This document shows, one piece after another, positions 10,235 to 19,800 of a stretch of DNA of 64,000 bases; positions within the stretch are counted from its first letter, which is position 1, and each line of letters begins with the position of its first letter. This DNA comes from Corinectria fuckeliana (Eukaryota; Ascomycota; Sordariomycetes; Hypocreales; Nectriaceae), in contig WPDH01000006.1 in assembly GCA_019137255.1 (NCBI GenBank), positions 372,001 through 436,000 of the forward strand, in the 5' to 3' direction. The notes below the pieces were generated by a model. That model was given only the letters and a program-made list of their open reading frames with translations, searched no databases and was not told the origin of the DNA. Made by a program: the position numbers and the translations under genes.

Positions 10235-11318
10235 GGCGATGGTGCGTGTCTTGGTGCTTGAGGAGGATAGTCGATAGTCGGGAACAGCAGTTGCAGGCAG
10301 CGGCTATGACAGCAGGGGAGTCGTAGTGAAGCCCTCGCACTTACACGCAACCTCACGTACACACCAGAGATACAGGAGAAAGAGTGATGTACGAGTCAAT
10401 ATTCACCAACGGACGTGATGCTATAGAAATAAAAAGGCCGCGAGTGGTCCCCCCCACTGATGGATCGTAGCTGGATGCTGCCATTGCTGCCCGTCAACCG
10501 GCGCCGGCGCCCTGGGACGGGAACTAGGCTGGATCGGGGACGAGTTTCCCATTTACTTGCTCACGTCTCCACGCTGAACCAAACGTCGTAACGAGGCGAC
10601 GCTGATGAAACGAGAAACCAGACAAACGCAGCCAGAGCCGAGTCAGGATGAACTACGATAGAGTGTGAAAACGTGCTCGGAACGGCTGTGAATGACTCCA
10701 ACTGGTCCCGAACACCCCCCGGTTGAGCAGAAATGAGCATGTTTTCCCGGGGTCCGTCTGTGGGGCCGTTGACTTTAGATCCACCGGCTCCGCACGCGAA
10801 CTCTCGGCGCTGCGACGGTGCGACGTGACGACTCGGCCGGGTTCTCCGCGAGCAGGATATTGTTGAAATCAACGCTGAGCTTGATTAGCTGTTAAAGCCC
10901 GGCAGATGCTTTGTGGTCACAATAAACTCGGTGTCGGCCGCCTCATCCTACTTGCATCCCGGACCCTTGCCATCCACTAGGGTTACTTATTCCTACGTAC
11001 CTAGTGGAAACAACTCTATCTTTCTCAATTACGCACTAACTGCTTCGTAACAACCACCTCAAACTCGTCCTAGTCCAATGTTTGGTGGATCCTCTGTGAC
11101 GATCCCACGGTTTCGTTGCTCATACCCACTCCGCCGAATGGGGACATACGCCGACAACTTGCTCAGGACCTATAAACCCGCTCACCCACACCCGTCCTCT
11201 AAGTGGCGTATATTTCGTACGATGCGTGCTGCTTCATAAGGGGTCTCAGGTCGAACCATTGTGCTGTCCTTTGGCGAATCTACCAAGCATCGAGACGACG
11301 CTTCATCACTCCGCCAAG
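10235..11318. promoter_or_regulatory. Divergent promoter of the metalloreductase / copper transporter pair
   Basis: 1,084 bp between two divergent start codons. The heptamer TTGCTCA occurs three times on the plus strand, at 10557-10563, 11116-11122 and 11159-11165. This resembles the core of the yeast Mac1 / Podospora GRISEA copper-response element (TTTGCTCA), lacking only the first T. Two copies lie 160-200 bp upstream of the transporter ATG. About 0.13 copies would be expected by chance on both strands. Regulation by copper starvation is inferred, not shown. Confidence 0.5.
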
Positions 11319-11926
11319 ATGGATATGAGCAGCCACAGCACTGCTGAGTGCAAAGTCACCGTACGTCTCCTCAACAACCCGGAAGCCTTCGAGGCCCGCG
11401 CCTTGACTGACTCGTCTCCTAGATGCTCTGGAACTGGTACACCATCGACGCCTGCTTCCTCACGCCCTCATGGCAGATTCAGAACCAAGGCATGATGGCG
11501 GCCACCTGCATCGGCGTGATCCTGCTCGTGGTGCTCGTCGAGTTCTTCCGCCGCATGGGCAAGGAGTACGACAACCTGCTGCACCGCCAGTTCGAGCGCC
11601 AGGCCACGACGCACGGCGTGGCCCTCGCCGCGCAGGGCTGCACCGGCGCCGTGATCCCGACGCGCCAGACCATCACGTTCCGCGCGACGCCGCTGCAGCA
11701 GCTGGTGCGGGCCGTGATCCACGCGCTGACGTTTGGCGGCGCCTACATCATCATGCTGCTCGCCATGTACTTCAACGGCTACGTCATCATCTGCATCTTC
11801 GTCGGCAGCGGCCTGGGCAAGTTCCTGTGCGACTGGCTGGTGGTGAGGATTGATCTGGAGGGCCTGGACGATGGGGGCCATGAGAAGTCCAAGGGGATTG
11901 AGGAGACGACTGTTTGCTGCGGTTGA
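11319..11926 (+). CDS. CTR-family high-affinity copper transporter
   Basis: Two exons (11319-11360, 11423-11926; 62-nt intron with GTACGT donor and CTCCTAG acceptor) encode 181 residues. The short N-terminus is Met/His-containing (MDMSSHS). TM1 is MLWNWYTIDACFLTPSW. TM2 carries the CTR selectivity motif MxxxM (IIMLLAMYF). TM3 carries GxxxG (GSGLGKFL), used for trimer packing. The C-terminus ends in TTVCCG, a Cys-Cys metal-binding tail typical of CTR proteins. It imports Cu(I) as a homotrimer, or releases it from the vacuole if it is Ctr2-like; the short N-terminus with few Met motifs leaves this open. Divergent from the reductase gene, which would supply Cu(I). Confidence 0.92.
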
Positions 11927-13018
11927 GCGGGCTGTGCTGGCGAGAGGTCCATTCCTAACGACTGAAAACTACAGGTCGTGCTGTGTCTTTATTGAATTGC
12001 GTTTTGGCGATACCCCTGAGCGAGGAACTCCGAGATGGCCTCGATTTGTTAGAGGCATTTCTTTGTACCTCGAGAGTTTAGATCTGAATTGGGATTGTTT
12101 TTGCTACTGTGACAAGAATTGGTGGGGAGAAAACGTTCGATCGTAAACCGCTTGCACGGTAACACGTGGTTCAGCATCATATGTTTCATCTCAATTATCC
12201 GTACTCTTCGTTAGACCTCTTCTAAATTGCAAAACCTTGAGAATGCGTCCAAGCAAAACCAACTGAAACTCCTAATTTCCCCCACAGAGCAACCACATTA
12301 GTGCAGCTCGGGTCCGATCTTAGATCTTGTCGCAAGCGCAAGATTCGGACCCGGCGCATATCAGGTTTGTGAACAGAAAGTGCTTTGATTGGAGAGCTGG
12401 TGTGAATTATCCTGCCAAGGAGTGTTGCTATGAAGTAGTGTTGGCAGAATAGGCTACATGACAAACTTGCTTATACTAGCTCGTAGGCTCTCGTCCATCC
12501 TCCAAAATCATCACGAAGAGGACACATTCTTTTCGATATGAATGTGACTGGTTTCAGGAGGAACATTATGGCAGATTGCTTGGCTTAAGGGGCTCACACC
12601 GGATAACATCGCCAGGTTATCAGGGCCGAATCTGGCGTTGCATCTGACGTTGCATCTTTGGAACAACGTGTTCCAGTGCAAATATGGTACTACGTCTTTT
12701 TTCTGCATTAAACATGAGCCCAACAGCAACATGCTCAATTACGCTCTAACACATCTTTCGAGGTGAGGCGGTTGTTTCAAGGCTGTTCTCGTTATTGTCA
12801 GCTCGGCCACGCCATCTGTCAACCGAGCGCCGCCAGGATCGCGCGAGCATCGGGCCAGGATCACCCTTCAGTGTCATGACCATTTCAGAGCCGAGCTGAG
12901 GGAAGGGCTACAATTTTCCGTGTCGCTTCCTATTTCACTTGCAAAAATCTCCCCTCTTTTCTAGTTCGTCATTCTAGTCATCAGAATCGTCGGAACCGTC
13001 ATCGTCATCGTCATCGTC
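11927..13018. other. Intergenic, no gene seen
   Basis: 1.1 kb of lower-GC sequence downstream of the copper transporter and upstream of the SAM-domain gene. No open frame here shows recognisable sequence. A (GTCATC) hexamer repeat at 12998-13020 runs directly into the next start codon. Confidence 0.5.
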
Positions 13019-13597
13019 ATGTCTTCCTACTCAAGTTCAAGATCGTGGTCAACTTCATCCACCTCAAGCTCTCCCTTGCTCTACCATCATGCCGAGGCCG
13101 ACGGCGATAAGATGGAGTGCGAGCTGGAAATCGTCAAGGCTTGGTTTTCGGTTCTAAGCGACTCGGAACGCACGACAGCGCTTTCCTCTATCGCGGAGCT
13201 GCCGTGTCTGCGGGAGATAGAGCCCATGATCCAAACGCTGAAGGAGCGCAAGCGGGATCTGTGGCGACGGCAGGAAGACCTCATCATCATGCCAGCGAAC
13301 AAGATGAAATGGGTCATGCCAGTGTTCCCCCACAACTCCCAGGACCCGAAATGGGTGGCCAAATGGCTCAAGGCGCTGAGGCTACACAAGTACGAGAAGT
13401 GCCTGACGGGACTGTCGCCGGCGCAGGTTGCGCGCTTAACTGACGAGGAGCTGCGAGAACTGGGCGTGGACACAGTTGGGGCCAGAGGGAAGCTTCTTCG
13501 AGTGAGTCTTGTCACTGCAGCCGACGCGAGTCGTTGTCAGCATCCATCATGATCATATAGCATTTCTAACATCAGACAGGCCATCCATAACGGTTGA
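13019..13597 (+). CDS. Small SAM-domain protein (Vts1/Smaug-like)
   Basis: Two exons (13019-13501, 13580-13597) encode about 166 residues. The intron has a GTGAGT donor, a TCTAAC branch point and an acceptor at 13579; the last exon adds only AIHNG. After a Ser-rich start, residues ~40-75 (AWFSVLSDSERTTALSSI) resemble the N-terminal helical region of fungal Vts1 proteins. The C-terminal half is a SAM domain (WVAKWLKALRLHKYEKCL ... LTDEELRELGVDTVGARGKLL), the form that in Vts1/Smaug binds stem-loop RNA. Full Vts1 proteins are far longer, so this is a short relative. If intron 2 were retained, the protein would end SLVTAADASRCQHPS. RNA binding is inferred from the family. Confidence 0.78.
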
Positions 13598-14450
13598 GCT
13601 TTCAGCGACGGCATAGCTCACATAAAAAAAGACGAATGACAAAAACACACGGTCACAAAGGCATAGGTCGCTCTCTTCGAGCAGGACGGCGCAGGCGTCT
13701 CCCTTCATTAGCGGGCGTAACTGAATCTGAATCTGAGGGGCCCGGGGAACTTTACCTCGTCCCTGAATCGGCGTGGGAAGGTCGACAAGGCTGCTGCTGG
13801 GGATGTGATAACATAACACGAGGATCGTATGGGTTTGTAAATGAAGGGCGTTGGGTTGGCGGAGGGGACTTGGAGCTACTCTCTATCGGGAACCACGTCG
13901 AACGAGGCCAGATGGACCTGGGTACCTTGCAGGCAGCTGCAGCTGGATATTTATTGTCCGAGACATGACGTCGAATGACTGCGTCTTTAAAGCTGTGGAT
14001 ACATACCGAAGCGGTCCTGTTGGTGTTTCTTTTAGTCTGCTTAGGACCTCTTGGGACGCTTCCCTTAGGCAAGTACTTAGTCTAGCCTTGCTACATCTGC
14101 CTACGGGCTTTGATGCCAAATATGACGACCTACCGGAGACGTCACGGTGGCATCCGGAGGAGTTTTCTTAGGAATAGAGGAATGTTTGTTACATACCGGT
14201 GCCTAATGGGGTCTAAATAAAACCCAGTAGAATCCACGACGTACGAACTTAGAGAATCAATAACGGAGGTGACTTTGCGTGAAGTAGCAACGACACCTTG
14301 GTGGTGCATGTGCACAGAGCGGGCCACCGTAGCCAAGTGTGGGTGGGCGAACGAATGTGGGTGACCCAACAACCTCGACGAGTATTAGCGCTCCCACGCC
14401 GAACAAGGCGGCTTCAACTCCCGCCCTTTACGGCTGCACCCGCAAGGATC
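13598..14450. other. Intergenic, no gene seen
   Basis: About 850 bp between the SAM-domain gene and the next plus-strand gene. Several overlapping frames are open for 80-125 codons on both strands, but none shows domain-like sequence. Probably 3' UTR plus promoter. Confidence 0.45.
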
Positions 14451-15338
14451 ATGATGACCGCCGCGTCGCCCAAGATCACTCCAAAGCGCAAGCGCGGCGA
14501 GGAGCTGTGGCTGTCTCCCATCAAATTCTCCTTTGAGCCCCCGACCGCCTCCGCCTCCGACGACGGCAGCAGCAGTCCCCGGACCTCCGTCGCCCACAAG
14601 TTCCGCGGCCTCGCCCTGGGAAGTGGGGGCGGGGCAGCCAGCGACGATAGTGATGCTATCGACGAGTCTCTCAGGAAGCGTTCGAAACCCGACGACTTGA
14701 TGCTCGATGCTCCGCAGCTCGATACTCCGCGGCTTGATGCTCTCCGGCCCGACGATGCCCCCGATGTACACAGCATTCCCGTCCTCCCGCTTCCGCTCCT
14801 CTCGCTTCCGCCGGACAGGTCACAAGAGGAGCCCGTCAAGCTGGCTGCCGGGCTGCCGAACCCTGACAGCGGCCTCCACCGCGCGTACCCGTCCATCAAC
14901 CGCTTAGCCGACTCCAAGTCGCGAGTCAAGAAGAGGAGCGGCTCGCCTCCGCTGCGCTTGAAGAGGGTGGCCCGACGGCCCGACGAAGACAGCGACGACA
15001 CCGAGCCCGAGATCGTCGACCCGGTAAGAGCCGCTCTGACCTGGCACGAGGACGAAATCACCATGTACGACCCCGAAGACGAGGACGACGACGGAACCGG
15101 CATCAATGGCATCGGGTTCAAACCTACCCCAGCGCTGGCCCAGGCTAGGGCTATGAAGAGGAGGCAGCAGATGGCTGAATATCGGAAACGGGAGGAGAGC
15201 GACGCCCGAGCCAAGCGCAACCAACGACGCCGTGCTGCGCCGGACGGTGTTCCCAGCCGACCGGGCGAGACGTCTCCGTCAAGGAAGGTCAGGTTCATGG
15301 ATGCCGAGACCCAGAACATTGCTATCACAACAGGATGA
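14451..15338 (+). CDS. Disordered nuclear protein with a C-terminal RVxF-like motif
   Basis: A single-exon gene of 295 residues (start MMTAASPKITPKRKRGEE). It has a basic NLS-like segment at residues ~10-17, a proline-rich cluster, short LDxPxLD repeats (LDAPQLDTPRLDALRPD) and an acidic patch (YDPEDEDDDGTG). Then comes a conserved block LTWHEDEITMYDP ... GIGFKPTPALAQARAMKRRQQ with a helical, charged extension. The protein ends SPSRKVRFMD plus ten residues; K-V-R-F fits the RVxF docking motif for protein phosphatase 1 (residues ~279-282). The same overall design occurs in uncharacterised proteins of other filamentous fungi as I recall them. Function unknown. The ORF is open further upstream to 14298, so the start is tentative. 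Confidence 0.8.
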   Translation: MMTAASPKITPKRKRGEELWLSPIKFSFEPPTASASDDGSSSPRTSVAHKFRGLALGSGGGAASDDSDAIDESLRKRSKPDDLMLDAPQLDTPRLDALRPDDAPDVHSIPVLPLPLLSLPPDRSQEEPVKLAAGLPNPDSGLHRAYPSINRLADSKSRVKKRSGSPPLRLKRVARRPDEDSDDTEPEIVDPVRAALTWHEDEITMYDPEDEDDDGTGINGIGFKPTPALAQARAMKRRQQMAEYRKREESDARAKRNQRRRAAPDGVPSRPGETSPSRKVRFMDAETQNIAITTG

Positions 15339-15798
15339 TACCACGCGGATACTCTGGAAGCACCTGTTGGGATAACATGGTATATGACGGGCAACGGGGT
15401 TGGGCGGCACGCTGGAACATTGGTTTGATTTCCTCGCTTCTTTTTTTTCTTGCTCTTTCTTCTACAACGGCATCTGCACCGGGCTACAATTTCTGGTCAT
15501 CCTTATTGTTCGGGACGCTTCGACGGGTTATTTGGTGTTACTCGGACTGGAAGTCGGAAGTCTAACTCATGCTTTTTTATTACTCCCTTTATACCCGATT
15601 CATCAAAGAACTCTTGGCCCTCGCCTCATTGTCGATGGGATTCGACGTATTTTTCTTTATATAGTCCCCAAAATTTCTGTCTATCCTGTGAACCTTGCCC
15701 TACTTACAAGGGACTCGGCTGGTCTCTTCCACGGCGGTGGCCCGCTGGACGTCACCCGTATTTATACACGATATTGCAAGATGGACCCGGCCCTAAGC
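15339..15798. other. Intergenic between convergent genes
   Basis: 460 bp of T-rich sequence between the stop codons of the RVxF-motif gene and COX20. It should hold both 3' UTRs. Open frames run across it but show no family sequence. Confidence 0.5.
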
Positions 15799-16385
15799 TC
15801 ACCAAATCTTGTACCAGGGCTTTTCCGCGGCCTTGCGCTCGGCCTCTAACCGCTGGTGCTCCCGCTTGGCGTCCATCAGCTTCTTTGCCTGTTCTCTTCG
15901 ATTCTCCGACACCACCTCGATCTGTCGCTTCATCAGCCGGCGCTCGACCCGTCGGAGGTACTGGCAGTATTCGTAGGATGCCACGCTTCCGAGGACGAAG
16001 AAACCGACAGCCCAGTTTGCGGCCTTGGTGGCGTTTCCTGGGAACCGTTAGTTTTGCGTGTGGGGGGATCGCGGGGCATCGCATGGGCGTCTCTTTTACC
16101 TTGGACCACAAACTTCAACCCTCCTAGACCCGCGCCGGACGCAATTCCGGTGAGGAATCCCTGGCGAGCGCAGGGCATGTTCGGTAGATTTGTGAAGTCG
16201 TCCTTCTTGATCATGCCCACGGCCTCCGTGATTGTCGGCCGCTCATTGGGCTTCTGCGCCCCGTTCTCGGCTGCGGCTTCGTTCTGTTCCATCGGCTTGG
16301 ACCAGACGTGCAAGGTCTTGTCGCCTGGCTGCAGCTGCGGCTGCGACCCCGGTGGCGGTTGTCCATCCTCCTGTGTTGGGACCAT
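15799..16385 (-). CDS. COX20: Cytochrome c oxidase assembly protein Cox20 (FAM36A)
   Basis: Inner-membrane chaperone for the Cox2 subunit of complex IV. Two exons (16385-16100, 16037-15799; 62-nt intron) encode 174 residues. The disordered N-terminus (MVPTQEDGQPPPGSQ) is followed by the family core: NMPCARQGFLTGIASGAGLG, a first helix ending GGLKFVVQ, then across the splice GNATKAANWAVGFFVLGSVA and SYEYCQYLRRVE. A long basic helix then ends KAAEKPWYKIW. The order PC-R..FL / G.G.GG / N.A..W..G / YEYC matches Cox20. It is divergent from POL2 with 513 bp between start codons. Confidence 0.9.
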
Positions 16386-16898
16386 TTCTGGCTACCTTTG
16401 TGACGCAATTGCTATCATGAAAGGCGGCTGAGGTCGTTGCATTCGTAGGGCCAGCTCCAACATCGGCCGACTGATGATGGTTACACTGAAAATAGCGTCG
16501 GCCATTCGGCCCCGAGTGGTCCGTGCATTGCCGCTCATGCTGGATCCAGAAATCCATTAAACTATTAATGGGGCCGCAAGGGAGCGTGTCGCGCTTGACC
16601 TTGGCGCGTTGAGACGCGTCTTCCCAATCTACCAATCTGGTCCAAGGCTTTTGAGGCAGGGCCCTTTCTTACTGGCGTCGCCTTTCGCAGACGCTCCGCA
16701 CACGAAACCCGTTGTTGCCCTTCACCCTTGTTCAATCCGACGGCGATCTTTATCTTTGTTTTGGGAACTCATTGTGCTGGACCATCTTCTTCTCATGACG
16801 GCTGCCGTGTTCCCTCGAGTGTCCCGGGCACAATAACTCGAAACCCCTCTACGACTTCCTATCCCATCCCATTCCACCCGAGGAGAGACTCCCCCGCG
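16386..16898. promoter_or_regulatory. Bidirectional promoter COX20/POL2 with an MCB box
   Basis: The palindrome ACGCGT at 16614-16619 is the MluI cell-cycle box used by MBF in yeasts to drive S-phase genes. A GGCGCG E2F/MBF-like run lies immediately next to it (16603-16608). It sits 280 bp upstream of the POL2 start. This fits a DNA-replication gene expressed at G1/S; activity is inferred. Confidence 0.55.
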
Positions 16899-19800
16899 AT
16901 GGCCAATACAAGCCTCCGGCGCCCGCAGAAGGGCTTCCGCCGTGGAGGCAAGTCCGCGTACCATGGCCCTCGAACCCGCACATTTGCCGCCTCCTCTCGG
17001 GCAGAGGCCACCTCGGCGGACGAGAAGTGGGAACGCACTCGGTTGGCGCACACCATCGACGAGAACATGGGCTTCGCCCGGTACGATAGCGGCAAGAAGA
17101 AGGAGGGCTGGCTTGTCAACGTCCAGCCCACATCGATCGAGGACGACAGGATACCCAACGGTCGGGCTGCGCTCGACTGCTACTTCATCGAAGAAGACGG
17201 CTCGACATTCAAATCGACGGTGGAATACGACCCGTACTTCCTGATTGCCGTCAAGAAGGGGCACGAGTCCGAGGTGGAGGAATGGGTCAAGAGAGTTCCT
17301 GGAGGTGGTGTCATCAAATCGATTCGTCGAGTCGAGAAGGACGACCTAAACATGCCAAACCACCTGCTCGGATATCGCCGAACATTCATCGAGCTCCGGT
17401 TCGCCAACGTCAACGACCTACTAGCCGCGAGGAGGGACATCATGCCTATCGCGGAGAAGAACAAGAAGAACATGAACGCAATGGATGCATACGCCGAAGT
17501 CGCAACGTAAGTGAAAGACCCGCATCTCAAAATATACGGCGTCTAACATGCATACAAAGCGCCAACAATGGCACATTTGACCTTTTTGATGATTTACGAG
17601 ATGACGACCGACACATGAACAATTCGATTAAGGATGCCAGCGACTTTATTGTCGACATACGGGAGTACGACGTCCCGTACCATGTAAGAGTAATGATAGA
17701 CTTGGGTGAGTGCTCCCCTGCTAAATTTCTTGGGCTGCTTGCTAACTATGACTTTAGATATACGAGCTGGAAAATGGTACTTCGTCGAGGCCAAGCACGG
17801 TGTGACGAAGATATACCCCAGCGAGGAGAGGTCCCTCCCAGCGGACCCTGTGGTCATGGCGTACGATATCGAGACGAGCAAACTGCCTCTCAAATTCCCC
17901 GACGCCGCCACCGATCAAATCATGATGATTTCATATATGATTGATGGGCAGGGTTTCCTAATCACCAACCGCCAGATTATCTCGGAAGATATCGGCGACT
18001 TCGAATACACCCCGAAGCCCGAGTACCCTGGCCCCTTCATGATCTTCAACGAGCCTGACGAAAAGGCCCTGATCGAAAGGTTCTTCCTCCACATCAAGGA
18101 AGCTCGGCCCACAGTCATTGCAACCTACAACGGAGACTTTTTCGATTGGCCTTTTGTGGAAGCGAGGGCAAGTGTCAATGGCATAGACATGTACCACGAA
18201 ATTGGTTGGAAGAAGGACAGCGAGGACCAGTACAAGTGCAGCTACAGCGTGCACATGGACTGCTTCCACTGGGTCAACCGAGATTCGTATCTTCCCCAAG
18301 GTTCTCGAGGCTTAAAGGCTGTCACTGTCGCGAAGCTCGGATACGACCCCGACGAGCTTGACCCCGAGTTGATGACACCCTACGCAAACGAGAGACCGCA
18401 GACTCTCGCAGAGTATTCCGTTTCAGATGCAGTCGCCACTTACTACCTGTACATGAAATATGTGCATCCTTTCATCTTCTCTCTTTGTACCATTCTTCCG
18501 TTAGGCGGCGACGACGTTCTGAGGAAAGGAACCGGCACGCTGTGCGAGATGTTGCTCATGGTGCAAGCATATCAGCGGGAAATCGTGCTGCCAAACAAGT
18601 ACATCACTCCGAAAGAGGCATTCTGGGACGGCCATCTTCTTGACTCGGAGACGTACGTTGGTGGTCACGTCGAGAGTATTGAAGCTGGTGTTTTCCGAGC
18701 CGACATCCCGGTCGACTTCGCCGTCGAACCCTCCGCCATCGATGACCTACTCAAAGATTTAGATGCTGCTTTGAAGTTTGTCATCACTGTGGAGGAACAA
18801 AAGAACTTCGATGACGTGGAAAATTATGAGGAGGTCAAGGCGCAAATAATGAGCAGACTCATGAAGCTCAAGGAGACCCCGAATCGCAACGAGACCCCTC
18901 TGATCTACCATCTCGACGTCGCTTCCATGTACCCCAACATCATGACCACCAACCGCCTGCAGCCCGACTCTATGATTAACGAATCAGACTGCGCTGCCTG
19001 TGATTTCAATCGGCCAGGAAAGACATGCGACAGGAGAATGCCTTGGTCATGGAGAGGAGAGTACATCCCCGCGAAACGAGACGAATACAACATGATCCGG
19101 CACGCACTGGAGAATGAAAAGTTTCCCGGAAAGTACCCAAACCAGCCAATGCGTCCGTTCCAAGAACTGAGTGCGGATGAGCAGGCGGGTCTTATAAGGA
19201 AACGTCTTCAACTCTACTCTCAGAAGGTCTATCACAAGATCCACGACTCCACCACCATCGTCCGCGAAGCAATCATCTGCCAGCGAGAGAACCCCTTCTA
19301 TATCAATACGGTCAGAGACTTTCGTGACCGTCGATACGACTACAAGGGCAAAGCCAAGACGTGGAAGGGGAAAACGGAGGCTCTTAAATCTTCCGGAGCA
19401 GCGCCAACTGAAGTCGATGCCGCCAAGAAAATGATTATTCTGTACGATTCGCTCCAGCTTGCTCACAAGGTCATTCTCAACTCTTTCTACGGATACGTCA
19501 TGAGAAAGGGATCTCGCTGGTACTCCTTGGAAATGGCTGGCGTTACCTGCTTAACTGGAGCCCACATCATTCAGATGGCTAGACAGCTGGTCGAGCGCCT
19601 CGGCCGACCTCTCGAACTAGACACCGACGGTATTTGGTGTATGCTTCCAGCCACTTTCCCCGAGAACTTCTCGTTCAAGCTCAAAAACGGAAAGAAGCTC
19701 AACATCTCATACCCTTGCGTCATGCTGAACCACCTCGTCCACGCCAAGTTCACCAACCATCAATACCAGACCCTGACTGATAAGAAGACGCTAAAGTACG

